NCBI RefSeq assembly: GCF_049720995.1
Contig: NZ_JBNASF010000018.1
Location: 1-32,556, forward strand
DNA: 32,556 nt
Reading direction: 5' to 3'
DNA from: Methanothermobacter sp049720995
GTDB taxonomy: Archaea > Methanobacteriota > Methanobacteria > Methanobacteriales > Methanothermobacteraceae
The notes below the pieces were generated by a model that saw only the letters and a list, made by a program, of their open reading frames with translations, made no database searches and had not been told where the DNA came from. Made by a program: the position numbers and the translations under genes. Shown in pieces: positions 1 through 8,025 of the stretch. Position 1 is the first letter of the stretch. Each line of letters begins with the position of its first letter.

Positions 1-210
1 GCTTCTCAACAAACTCTACAGTTCATGATCCCTGATGGTAGGGATCTGACTCTCTCAGGATTCTATGCTTCTCAACAAACTCTACAGTTCATGATCTCAG
101 GACGGCAGATGCTCTGTCGGCTCATGGAATAAATTGCTCCTCAAAAAACTCTGCAATTCGTAGGGGGCCTTCAATCTCTATTGACTGGACTCTACGGGTC
201 CTCATGGATA
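1..210. repeat. degenerate tandem repeat, unit about 66-69 bp
   Basis: A 30-bp core is perfectly repeated at 1-30 and 67-96, with a diverged third copy at 136-165. The heptamer ACTCTAC recurs at 13, 79, (as ACTCTGC) 148 and 189. The stretches between cores also align with each other (GATGG/GACGG near the start, a TCAGGA/TCATGGA block near the end), so the whole 66-69 bp unit is repeated, not only the core. The array may continue to the left of the window. It lies downstream of the minus-strand gene ending at 283. I see no gene in 1-282. Confidence 0.75.
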
Positions 211-282
211 ACCTTGTACCTGACCAGTTCTAAAGTTTCTGATTATAAAACCTGATCACCTAGTTCTAAAAATTTCAAATTC

Positions 283-1251
283 TTAGAATGGGTCCAGAGG
301 GAGTATGAATGCAAGGAGAACCCCAAGGGCCCCGAAGAATACTCCGATTGACCACACTATCATCACAACCCTCTTCTCGGTCATGGGCCTTCTCAGTATC
401 CACCTTATGAGGGAGTTGAATCCCTCAGGGGGGGCTATGAGTTTACCGTCCTCTGAGATTTCTGTGGGCCTGTGCCTGTGCCTCTCGACGACACCTGCAC
501 TGTAGAACTTCAGGAGGCCGTCTATGATGTTGGGGAGGAGGACGATAAGGGCTATTATCTTGATCCTCCCTATGAATGCAACAGAGGCTATGCAGGCCCC
601 TATTATGAGGGTCCCCACGTCCCCAGGGAATACCCTTGAAGGGTACCTGTTGTAGATCAGGAATGCCAGGAGGGCCCCGAGCATTGCCATGGTTATTATG
701 GAGACATTGTATTTGCCCATTATTATACAGGAGGCTGTGAGGGCCGTCATTGCAATGGATCCAAGGCCGGATTCGATACCATTCAGGCCGGCCAGCATGT
801 TTGTGAGGTTTGATGCTATTGAGACCGCAATGGGCATCATGATCATGTAGAGTATTCCAACATTGGGGGGAGCCACCCATATTATGGGAAGGCCTGCAAG
901 GAACAGAAGGAAGAGCTTTTCACGTGAGGACAGCCTCACAAGATCATCAACCATCCCCACTATACCCACAAGGAGTATCACAAGGAGCGTCACCATGAGT
1001 TCATAATGGAGTCGGGGGAAGAAGTACATCCCGAGGAACATCCCTATCGTAAAACCAAAGAGTATCCCGATACCACCCATCTCCGCGACGATGGGCTTTG
1101 AGATTTTATGTATGTCGTTTCCAACAACGTTGGCATCCTTTAGCTTGCTTATGAGCCTTGGCATAACGGTATACGTTGATGTGAATGAGATGATACAGCA
1201 GATTATTGATACTGTAAGTACAGATGAATATTCAAGTGTAAAGTTAACCAT
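283..1251 (-). CDS. glycosyltransferase family 4 (MraY/WecA/AglH-like) polyprenyl-phosphate sugar-1-phosphate transferase
   Basis: Integral membrane enzyme that should transfer a sugar-1-phosphate (probably GlcNAc-1-P from UDP-GlcNAc) onto dolichyl/undecaprenyl phosphate, the first lipid-linked step of N-glycan or pseudomurein precursor synthesis. About ten hydrophobic segments are visible. Family motifs are present: VDDL (Asp102-Asp103), the NLTNMLAGLNGIE loop at about 148-160, FPGDVGT around Asp211, and a C-terminal ERHRHRPTE basic loop. An in-frame start exists at 1287, but the ATG at 1251 has GGTGAT four bases upstream (1255-1260) and leaves a more typical N-terminus, giving 322 aa. It is last in a minus-strand series behind an HTH protein and has its own box A near 1294-1303. 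Substrate specificity (AglH-like or a pseudomurein MraY analogue) cannot be decided from sequence alone. Confidence 0.85.
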   Translation of the reverse strand: MVNFTLEYSSVLTVSIICCIISFTSTYTVMPRLISKLKDANVVGNDIHKISKPIVAEMGGIGILFGFTIGMFLGMYFFPRLHYELMVTLLVILLVGIVGMVDDLVRLSSREKLFLLFLAGLPIIWVAPPNVGILYMIMMPIAVSIASNLTNMLAGLNGIESGLGSIAMTALTASCIIMGKYNVSIITMAMLGALLAFLIYNRYPSRVFPGDVGTLIIGACIASVAFIGRIKIIALIVLLPNIIDGLLKFYSAGVVERHRHRPTEISEDGKLIAPPEGFNSLIRWILRRPMTEKRVVMIVWSIGVFFGALGVLLAFILPLDPF

Positions 1252-1293
1252 GAAATCACCGGATTTACCTATAGTTATTAACTGCACACATTC

Positions 1294-1303
1294 ATTTATA
1301 AAT
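1294..1303 (-). promoter_or_regulatory. box A (TATA) for the GT4 gene
   Basis: On the minus strand the sequence reads AATTTATAAAT, a good archaeal TATA element. It lies about 45 bp upstream of the ATG at 1251, so transcription would start near 1272 with a leader of about 20 nt carrying the GGTGAT ribosome binding site. The GT4 gene can thus be transcribed apart from the HTH gene upstream. Confidence 0.5.
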
Positions 1304-1313
1304 TTTCAGCTAA

Positions 1314-1778
1314 TCAGCCATTCTTAACTATATAGTATACTGTTCTGAGGGGTATCCCGAGCTCCTCAGAAATCTTCCTGGCCGGAACACCCTTCCTTGC
1401 CATTTCACGAACCCTGAAGCGTGTATTCTTATCATACTTCCTCTTCGCACCCCGCTTCAGTTTCATATCGCCCTTAAGGTAGTAGACAGTTTTCAGAGGT
1501 ATATCTGCGATACCTGAAATCTGTTTGGGGGTCTTACCCTCCCTTAGAAGTTTCTGCACCATTTTAACGTCCTTTTCTGTGTACTTCCTGGGTCTTCCGA
1601 TTCTCTTAACAGGTTCAACCTCCACTCCAAGTTCCTCAAGGGCCTTCAGATACCTCTTTGATGTACGGTGATAGAGACTTATGGGGCATGTAATCTTCTT
1701 GAGGTCAGGGTTCTTCTCAAGAATCTCAATTATCCTCCTTGAAGTAAGAGGCTGATTCAAATGGACTTTCTCTGCCAT
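1314..1778 (-). CDS. small protein with three helix-turn-helix units
   Basis: A 154-aa basic protein of unknown specific role, probably DNA-binding. Three HTH-like segments can be read: residues about 12-55, 66-103 (GRPRKY arm, then a helix-turn-helix ending KTVYYL) and 112-152 (ending RTVYYIVK). The second and third resemble each other and resolvase/Hin-type HTHs (GxPxxxISxxxxIPLxTVYY). No catalytic domain is present. A TTG at 1790 would overlap the upstream stop by 4 bp, but the GGTGA there abuts it directly; the ATG at 1778 has GAGTGG four bases upstream and GGTGA twelve, so I prefer it. It sits 8 bp behind the DUF530-type gene, so it is probably cotranscribed with it and metG. Confidence 0.7.
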   Translation of the reverse strand: MAEKVHLNQPLTSRRIIEILEKNPDLKKITCPISLYHRTSKRYLKALEELGVEVEPVKRIGRPRKYTEKDVKMVQKLLREGKTPKQISGIADIPLKTVYYLKGDMKLKRGAKRKYDKNTRFRVREMARKGVPARKISEELGIPLRTVYYIVKNG

Positions 1779-1786
1779 AAAACCAC

Positions 1787-3364
1787 TCAATCACCTTTTA
1801 TGAGGTTAAGAAACATTTTAGCCCTGTCGGTAGATGGCCTACCCAGGCTTTCAATGTTCCTCTCCTCCTCGGCCACGTCCTCCACCCTCACATGGAAGAG
1901 TTCAGCGCATGTCTCAGTATCAATAGCTGCCTCCATGTGAAGTACAGCGGCACCGAATGCAAGGGGGTCCGGTTTCATGTGCAGACCCTTCATTTTCTCC
2001 TCAATCTCAAATTTCCTCAGCAGAACCTCCCCCAGGTTCTCAATGTAGACCATTCCACAGTTCCAGTACCCTCTGAGGAGTTCAAGGGCCTCCTCACTGA
2101 ACTCATCAAAGGTCCTCACCTGTGTCCTGTCGAGTACGGGCCTCAGATTGGGGAAGGGACCCGAGTACTTGGAGCGGCGATCCAGGGATGTTCCTAGGTA
2201 GTAGAAGGCAACATCCCATAGAATGAGATTCACAGGAACATCCCTGAAGATCTCCCTCTTGAGTTCCTCCATTGTCTCCAGGTCCTCCCTTAGAGCGGGG
2301 TTCAGGTTACCGTTCTCATCACCAAGACCGGCTTCATGGATCAGGCTGTGCATCCTCTGCAATCTGACCTCCATGAGTTCATCCTCTGAAATCCTGAGGT
2401 CAGGGGAATATGTTCTGGCATCAAAGACTATCTCCCGGTACCTTTTCACTGCATCGTAATCCTGGAGGTTATCCCTGTAGACCGCATCCCGTATCTCATC
2501 TATTATCTTCTGGGATAGGCCAGTATATGCAAGTGCAAGGGCGGTCCTCGTGTACCTGTCATTCACGATGCTGGATTTTTTCCTGTGGAACTGTATCAGC
2601 TCCACCCTCACATTCGGCCCGTACTTCTGCCTCAGCATCTTCTCGTAGTCATCGTCCTCACTGTCAAGGGTTATGCGCCTTCTGATCCACCTCCCATCCT
2701 CAAGGACCCTTATAACCAGGGTGGCTGATCTTACAGCCCCCTTCTTTTCGTTTTTAAGGAGTCTCATTATCTTCTTAAGGGCCTTCCTGGCCCAGAGGCT
2801 CAGCTCAGACATCTTCACCATGTAATCCCCGGAGAGGGGGAGGTGTGGTATTATCTCCGGTCTGCAGATTGCCCTGTCATTGAACCTGACTTCCAGGTTA
2901 TCTGATCCACAGGGACATTCAACAACCCCTGAGGGGTCATGAAGCTCCAGTTCCCCCAGCCGCAGGTTTCTTGAACATTCCCTGCATGTGAGGAGAGTGC
3001 ACTCCTCAATGTTGCCAATGGCTATCCTGTGGGATGAGATTGCAGAGTTAACCCTGTCAAGAAGGTTCTTCTTTACAGATGCCTTCATACGGAAGTACTG
3101 GGCATGCCTCTTTATGTCATGGATGTCCTCGGTGATTTCAGGTGACTGGTGGGTGCTGTACCCGGATATTGACCTGAAGGGGTACTTGAAGCCCCTCAGC
3201 TCCATGGCCTCCTTCAGATCCTGAAGCTCCTCAAGGTTTCCCCTGAGGTATATGTAAAGGTTAAGGAGTGCCTCTGGCGACTTAAGATCATCCTTGGAGA
3301 TCCATCTATCCTTTATGTTCTCCAGGAACCTTTCTGACCTTGCAATTAGACCTGATTCATTCAT
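1787..3364 (-). CDS. DUF530-type conserved archaeal protein with a cysteine-rich zinc site
   Basis: A 525-aa soluble protein that I assign to the DUF530 family of methanogens from overall character; the biochemical function is unknown. Cys122, Cys127, Cys130, Cys150 and Cys152 form a likely zinc knuckle (CxxC at 127-130, then CPC). The rest is charged and helical, with basic stretches around 190-215 and 255-270 that could contact nucleic acid. ATG at 3364 is preceded by GGAG seven bases upstream. The gene follows metG by 51 bp and is followed closely by the HTH protein, which hints at a role in translation or nucleic-acid handling; that is inference from context only. Confidence 0.7.
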   Translation of the reverse strand: MNESGLIARSERFLENIKDRWISKDDLKSPEALLNLYIYLRGNLEELQDLKEAMELRGFKYPFRSISGYSTHQSPEITEDIHDIKRHAQYFRMKASVKKNLLDRVNSAISSHRIAIGNIEECTLLTCRECSRNLRLGELELHDPSGVVECPCGSDNLEVRFNDRAICRPEIIPHLPLSGDYMVKMSELSLWARKALKKIMRLLKNEKKGAVRSATLVIRVLEDGRWIRRRITLDSEDDDYEKMLRQKYGPNVRVELIQFHRKKSSIVNDRYTRTALALAYTGLSQKIIDEIRDAVYRDNLQDYDAVKRYREIVFDARTYSPDLRISEDELMEVRLQRMHSLIHEAGLGDENGNLNPALREDLETMEELKREIFRDVPVNLILWDVAFYYLGTSLDRRSKYSGPFPNLRPVLDRTQVRTFDEFSEEALELLRGYWNCGMVYIENLGEVLLRKFEIEEKMKGLHMKPDPLAFGAAVLHMEAAIDTETCAELFHVRVEDVAEEERNIESLGRPSTDRAKMFLNLIKGD

Positions 3365-3415
3365 ATTATTCTCCAGCCGGGTACAGCATATCGAATTAAT
3401 CAGAATATACCAAAT

Positions 3416-5374
3416 CTACATTATCCGTTCACCGATACCTGCATCACCGGGGTCCAGTATGTTCAGTGATTCACCGGTTGCAAGGACCATACCCTCGGAT
3501 TTAACACCAAAGAGTTTGGCGGGTTTAAGGTTGGCAAGGACGGTAACCTTCCTCTCAAGGAGATCCCCGGGGCTGTACCTCTCTGCAAGGCCAGCAACCA
3601 CCTGCATTTCCCTTTCACCCACGTCTATCATGAGTTTGAGGAGTTTATCTGACCCCTCTATTCTCTCAGCTGATCTTATGATACCCACCCTGATGTCCAG
3701 GGCTGCGAAGTCATTAATTGTCACGGTTTCAGACACAGTATCCTCCTCCTTGATGAGTTTTGATTTCTCATTCTCAATTGTTTCATCAGGTATCTTTGAG
3801 AAGAGGGGTCTGGCCTTCTCTATGACCATCCCCTGTTCAAGTTCATGGAAGCCCCACTTTTCATCCTCCAGATTCATGATGGAGAGCACCCTCTCTGCTG
3901 AGGATGGCATGAAGGGCATTAAGAGTTTCCCGAGGTTGGCCGCAAGGAGGTTGCAGAGGTAGAGGCATGTTGAGGCCCTCTCAGGTGACTCCTTAATGGC
4001 CTTCCATGGTTCCTGATCGTTGAAGTACTTGTTACCCTTCTTTGCAAGTTTAATCACTGACATCAGGGCATCCCTGAACTGGAAATTCTCCAGGAGCTCA
4101 CCCACCGTATCGGGAGCGCTTCTTATGGAGTTAAGGAACTCCTCGTCCTCTGCTGTGAATTCTGATGGTTCAGGCACCCTTCCATCAAAGAACCTCCCTG
4201 TGAAGGAGAAGGTACGGTGGAGGAAGTTTCCAAGGACATCTGCAAGTTCATCATTGACCCTCCTCTGGAAGTCGTCCCATGAGAAATCGGTGTCCCTGGT
4301 CAGCGGGGCGTTGACTGTCAGGTAGTACCTCAGAAGGTCCCTGGGGAATATTTCAAGGAAATCTGATGTCCATACAACCCAGTTCTTACTTGTGGACATC
4401 TTCTTCCCCTCAAGTGAGAGGTACTCCCCGGCTATTATGTTCTCAGGGGTTCTGCATCCGTAGGCCATGAGCAGGGCAGGCCAGAATATGGAGTGATGGT
4501 ATATTATGTCCTTCCCTATGAAGTGAACTGCGCCTGCGTCCCAGTAGTCCCTCCAGGGCTTTCCGGTTCTTCTGCTCCAGGCTGCAGCAGATGATATGTA
4601 TCCAAGGAAGGCCTCACCCCAGACGTAGATTATTTTACCATCATTTCCCTCAAGGGGTACAGGGACCCCCCATTCCATGTCCCTTGTGAGTATCCAGTCC
4701 CTGAGACCCTCCCTGAGCCACTGGAGGGCGTAGTTCTTAACATTTGAGGGCATATCTGATTCCTCAATCCATTCCCTCAGTTCATCCTGGAACTGGCTGA
4801 GGCGGAAGAAGTAGTGCCTTGAATCCCTCACCACGGGCTCCGACCCGCACACCATGCACACGGGATTCTCAAGCTGGAGAGGTTCAAGGTGCCTTCCGCA
4901 GCCCTCACAGTGGTCTCCACGGGCACCCTCGCCTCCGCAGTGGGGGCAGGTCCCTTCAACGTACCTATCGGGGAGGAAGCGCTGACAGCTGTTGCAGTAG
5001 AGCTGCTTTATGTCCTTCTCGTATATGTAGCCCTTTTCATAGAGTTTCAGGAAGAAGTTCTGGGCTATCTCATAGTGCAGATCATCGGTTGTCCTTGTGA
5101 AACTGTCAAAGGATATGTCGCATTCCTCAAGGTCACGTTTTATCATCTCATGGTACCGTGTGGCGACCTCAAGGGGCTCTCTACCCTCACTCTCTGCCTT
5201 GACGGCTATTGGTGTCCCGTGTTCATCTGTGGCGCAGACAAAGAGGACATCGTCACCCCGCAGCCTCCTGTACCTTGCATATATATCTGCGGGTATGTAG
5301 GTTGACCTCAGATGACCGAGATGTGTGGGCCCATTGGCATAGGGAAGTGCGCAGGTGATAAATACTTTGCTCAA
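3416..5374 (-). CDS. metG: methionyl-tRNA synthetase with fused C-terminal tRNA-binding domain
   Basis: Charges tRNA-Met with methionine in the cytoplasm. Class I signatures are clear: HLGH at residues 18-21 and KMSTS near 324-328. A double zinc knob with four CxxC pairs lies at about 122-175. The anticodon-binding helical domain is followed from about 550 to the end by an EMAP/Trbp111-like OB fold (LDIRVGxI, SDKLLKLxIDVG, VVAGLA, NLKPAKLFGVKSEGM). The total of 652 aa fits full-length synthetases that carry this appendage. The start is TTG at 5374: GGAGG lies just upstream at good spacing, an in-frame TGA lies a little further upstream, and no ATG lies between. It is the first gene of a minus-strand group. 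Confidence 0.97.
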   Translation of the reverse strand: MSKVFITCALPYANGPTHLGHLRSTYIPADIYARYRRLRGDDVLFVCATDEHGTPIAVKAESEGREPLEVATRYHEMIKRDLEECDISFDSFTRTTDDLHYEIAQNFFLKLYEKGYIYEKDIKQLYCNSCQRFLPDRYVEGTCPHCGGEGARGDHCEGCGRHLEPLQLENPVCMVCGSEPVVRDSRHYFFRLSQFQDELREWIEESDMPSNVKNYALQWLREGLRDWILTRDMEWGVPVPLEGNDGKIIYVWGEAFLGYISSAAAWSRRTGKPWRDYWDAGAVHFIGKDIIYHHSIFWPALLMAYGCRTPENIIAGEYLSLEGKKMSTSKNWVVWTSDFLEIFPRDLLRYYLTVNAPLTRDTDFSWDDFQRRVNDELADVLGNFLHRTFSFTGRFFDGRVPEPSEFTAEDEEFLNSIRSAPDTVGELLENFQFRDALMSVIKLAKKGNKYFNDQEPWKAIKESPERASTCLYLCNLLAANLGKLLMPFMPSSAERVLSIMNLEDEKWGFHELEQGMVIEKARPLFSKIPDETIENEKSKLIKEEDTVSETVTINDFAALDIRVGIIRSAERIEGSDKLLKLMIDVGEREMQVVAGLAERYSPGDLLERKVTVLANLKPAKLFGVKSEGMVLATGESLNILDPGDAGIGERIM

Positions 5375-5458
5375 CTCAAACTCCTCCTTGAATCATGAAG
5401 CGGATTAGAATAAGATGGGTAATATTCATAGGATACAGTTTAGATTTACGGTTTACCT

Positions 5459-5468
5459 CTATATAAAT
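5459..5468. promoter_or_regulatory. TATA-like element in the metG/priL divergent region
   Basis: CTATATAAAT on the plus strand reads ATTTATATAG on the minus strand. In the minus orientation it is a good box A for metG, giving a leader of roughly 60 nt. In the plus orientation it would give priL a leader of about 165 nt. The remainder of 5375-5656 shows no gene I can support. Confidence 0.4.
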
Positions 5469-5615
5469 TTATGTGAGGGAATTCAAAACCATCTCCATTT
5501 TCATGGAACCAGTTCAGAGGCCCTCCAGAGCATTAAATGTCCCCATGTACCTTTTTTCATGGCTCCTGGACAGAATCCCTGCCGAAATTCTATATCAGGT
5601 TAACTTTGAAGCATG

Positions 5616-5635
5616 GACCCATATCTTTATGGGTC
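5616..5635. promoter_or_regulatory. perfect 8-bp inverted repeat just upstream of priL
   Basis: GACCCATA-TCTT-TATGGGTC forms an exact 8-bp stem with a 4-base loop and ends 21 bp before the proposed priL start codon. It could be a protein operator or an mRNA hairpin close to the ribosome binding site. Confidence 0.45.
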
Positions 5636-5656
5636 ACCTCAGTAAAAGGTTTAAAC

Positions 5657-6970
5657 ATGGTGTCTTCACTTTTCATAAATCCCTTCTCAGAGGATGCCAG
5701 GGAGATTGTAAGAAACTATGGATCCCCTGACACGATATTTGAGGTCAGCAGTGCACTCCTCGACACAGTTAAACGTACAAGGGGTCAGAACATTGATGAC
5801 AACTCACTCCTCCCTGGGAGCATCGGTGAACTTGCCATCAAGAGGCTTGAATGGTACCTCAGGAGGCAGAGGAAGGGTTTCGATCATGGGGACTACGCAT
5901 ACCTCATGAACCCCGGGATAGAGGAGTACGATGTAATTGCATTCTATGTCCTTGCACAGGCTGCAGGAGCAGGTTTCAGAATGGGTTCAAGGGAGGTGAG
6001 ACTGGTTGTTGAATCTACAGGGGCCCTTGTTGAGGACCGTTTCAGGGTCCTTGGAAGTGAAAGGGATGAAATAATCGAGGAAGTCCTCATTGAACTCGGA
6101 TTCGAAGGAACCTGCTGGATGGAACTCTCAGAACTCATCGGCTCAGGTAAGCTGAGGCTCACAGACCTCATACTCCACAGGGGGAGGGTGGTGATTGATG
6201 AGGATGAATTCCTCATGACCTTCCAGGATCTGATAAGCGACAGGGACCCCAGGAGTCTCTACGAGGCACTTGTGGGTCTGGAACTCAAGGAAACAATGAT
6301 ATCCCGCATAATAATGCAGAAGACAGAGGAATACATCGCAAGGGTCGCTGAGATGAGTTCCACAGTGGAACCCCACCCGATCCTTCTTGAAACAGCAGCA
6401 AGGATAGAGGAGGCTGTTAATGAGGTCACATCCTTCAGCGGGGGGCCTGTTAAATCTGCAGGGCCAGGTAAACTCGTTCCAGATGCATTCCCCCCATGCA
6501 TAAGGGGCACACTGGATGGTGTGAAGTCCGGCAACAGGAACGATGCCATCGTCCTCCTGCTCACATCATTCATATCCTATGCAAGGCTATACCCATCGGT
6601 CTTCAGGGACCGGACACCCCTTAAGGTTTCAGACCTTGACCCGGAACTCAGGGTGATCAGGGATGAGATACTCCCCATAATATATGAGGCAGCAGAGAGG
6701 TGCGAACCACCCCTCTTTGAGGACGACCCCCAGGAGAAGCTGAACATAACCGCAAAGCTGGGGTTCGGGGTCCATGATGAACCTGAACCCGAACATGAGG
6801 GTGAGAGTAAATGGTACACCCCCATGAGCTGTGAGAAGATCAGAATACACCTTCCTGATCTCTGCAGACCCGATGAGCTCTGCAGGAGCATCACCAACCC
6901 CCTCACCTACTACAACAGGAAAAGGTGGGAGATCCACAAGGGGAAGTCAGAACAGGATGGGGGGGACTGA
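5657..6970 (+). CDS. priL: DNA primase large subunit (PriL)
   Basis: Regulatory and product-length-controlling subunit of the archaeal/eukaryotic-type primase, partner of PriS encoded directly downstream. The N-terminal helical region is followed by a C-terminal Fe-S domain: cysteines in PPCIR (about 318), MSCEKI (about 398) and the LCRPDELC pair (about 409-415) supply the cluster ligands known for this family. I use ATG 5657 (437 aa; MVSSLFIN...). An upstream in-frame ATG at 5537 would add 40 residues unlike the rest and would run through the hairpin at 5616-5635. The ribosome binding site (AAAGGT) is modest. The 3' end overlaps priS by 14 bp, suggesting translational coupling. Confidence 0.93.
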   Translation: MVSSLFINPFSEDAREIVRNYGSPDTIFEVSSALLDTVKRTRGQNIDDNSLLPGSIGELAIKRLEWYLRRQRKGFDHGDYAYLMNPGIEEYDVIAFYVLAQAAGAGFRMGSREVRLVVESTGALVEDRFRVLGSERDEIIEEVLIELGFEGTCWMELSELIGSGKLRLTDLILHRGRVVIDEDEFLMTFQDLISDRDPRSLYEALVGLELKETMISRIIMQKTEEYIARVAEMSSTVEPHPILLETAARIEEAVNEVTSFSGGPVKSAGPGKLVPDAFPPCIRGTLDGVKSGNRNDAIVLLLTSFISYARLYPSVFRDRTPLKVSDLDPELRVIRDEILPIIYEAAERCEPPLFEDDPQEKLNITAKLGFGVHDEPEPEHEGESKWYTPMSCEKIRIHLPDLCRPDELCRSITNPLTYYNRKRWEIHKGKSEQDGGD

Positions 6971-7940
6971 TAGGATATTTGAGGCCGCAACACCCCTTGA
7001 GAGGAAGAGATACTACCGTGAAGAGTGGGATGTGAGGAAACTCCCTGATTTCATAGCCAGGAACATCCATATGAGGGAGTTCGGATTTGACCACACAGGC
7101 AGGGGTCCCAGCGACAGGTACAGGGTATTCGATGATGAGAAACGCCTTTCAAGGTTCATGAGGGCCAGGTTTCCATTTGCAGCCTACTCCTCCGTTGCAT
7201 TCTACAGGGAGCCGGGTAAGAGGGGGGGCTGGCAGCGATCTGAACTCATCTTTGACGTGGATGCCAAGGATCTTCCTGTGAGGTCCTGTGACTGTGAGGG
7301 GGTCTGTGAGAGGTGCCTTGATGAGGCAAGGGAACTGGTCCTCATGATGGTTGACACCATCAGGGGTGACCTGGGACTGGGGGATGTGCATGTGGTATAC
7401 TCGGGGAGGGGCTACCATATAAGGGTCCTTGACCCGGCGGTCATGGAGCTTGGATCAGAGGTGAGGGCTGAGATACTGAGGTACACCGCAGGTGCACGCC
7501 AGCCCAGGAGGAAATTCATACACGGCGGTGAAACCTATGAGATGGAACACTTTTCCATCCCCCTCGGGTACCATCGGGTCTTCACAGAGAGGGCGAAGCA
7601 CGTGTTCCTCCACATGAGGGGTGATGAGAGGATAGAGAATGTCACAGCAAGGACGGTCCGCGATGTTGTGAAGAACAGGGAACTCCTCCTTGAGGACAGG
7701 TGGGGGGAGTTCAAGAGGAGGATAGGCCCCAGGGTCTACCCGAGGCTGGTTGCCGGGGTTGCAGGGATAAACATGAAGATGGTGGACGCCAAGGTCACAA
7801 TTGACCTCAAGAGGATACTGAGACTCCCCACATCCCTCCACTCAAAGGTCAGCATGATTTGCATGGAGGTTAAGAACCCTGAGACGTTTGATCCCCTTAA
7901 GAGTGCAGTCCCAAAATTTGTTTATGAAAGGGAATCCTGA
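6957..7940 (+). CDS. priS: DNA primase catalytic small subunit (PriS)
   Basis: Synthesises RNA primers for replication as the PriS-PriL heterodimer. Catalytic aspartates lie in ELIFDVDAKD (Asp100, Asp102). A zinc site is formed by Cys111, Cys113, Cys117 and Cys120. The SGRGYHIR motif (149-156) and the later KVTIDLKRILRLP segment, which carries the third acidic residue, are standard for AEP-type primases. 327 aa is normal for an archaeal PriS. The reading frame is open back to 6831, but those codons lie inside priL; ATG 6957 overlaps the priL stop by 14 bp and gives the expected MGGTDRIF... N-terminus. Confidence 0.95.
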   Translation: MGGTDRIFEAATPLERKRYYREEWDVRKLPDFIARNIHMREFGFDHTGRGPSDRYRVFDDEKRLSRFMRARFPFAAYSSVAFYREPGKRGGWQRSELIFDVDAKDLPVRSCDCEGVCERCLDEARELVLMMVDTIRGDLGLGDVHVVYSGRGYHIRVLDPAVMELGSEVRAEILRYTAGARQPRRKFIHGGETYEMEHFSIPLGYHRVFTERAKHVFLHMRGDERIENVTARTVRDVVKNRELLLEDRWGEFKRRIGPRVYPRLVAGVAGINMKMVDAKVTIDLKRILRLPTSLHSKVSMICMEVKNPETFDPLKSAVPKFVYERES

Positions 7941-7982
7941 TACATGTCGGTTATCTTCCACTAGCCTGAGGTCCTGTCATGC

Positions 7983-8000
7983 TGAAGATAGTTATCTTCA
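7983..8000. terminator. bidirectional hairpin between convergent priS and cca
   Basis: TGAAGATA-GT-TATCTTCA is a perfect 8-bp inverted repeat in the 85-bp gap between the convergent genes, followed by GGGTCTTTT on the plus strand. Position and a short T tract favour a transcription end signal, although archaeal termination relies mostly on T-runs. Confidence 0.45.
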
Positions 8001-8025
8001 AGGGTCTTTTATGGATCTCAGGATA

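Noticed and set aside
1..165. CRISPR array (30-bp repeats, 36- and 39-bp spacers)
   Set aside because: The supposed spacers align with each other, the third repeat is heavily diverged, and there are no cas genes; a degenerate long-unit tandem repeat explains it better.
5537..5656. 40-residue N-terminal extension of PriL
   Set aside because: Composition unlike the rest, crosses the hairpin at 5616-5635, and is not expected from archaeal PriL length.
5473..5730. 85-codon plus-strand frame upstream of and into priL
   Set aside because: Starts about 10 bp from a TATA element, has no ribosome binding site, and runs out of frame into primase coding sequence.
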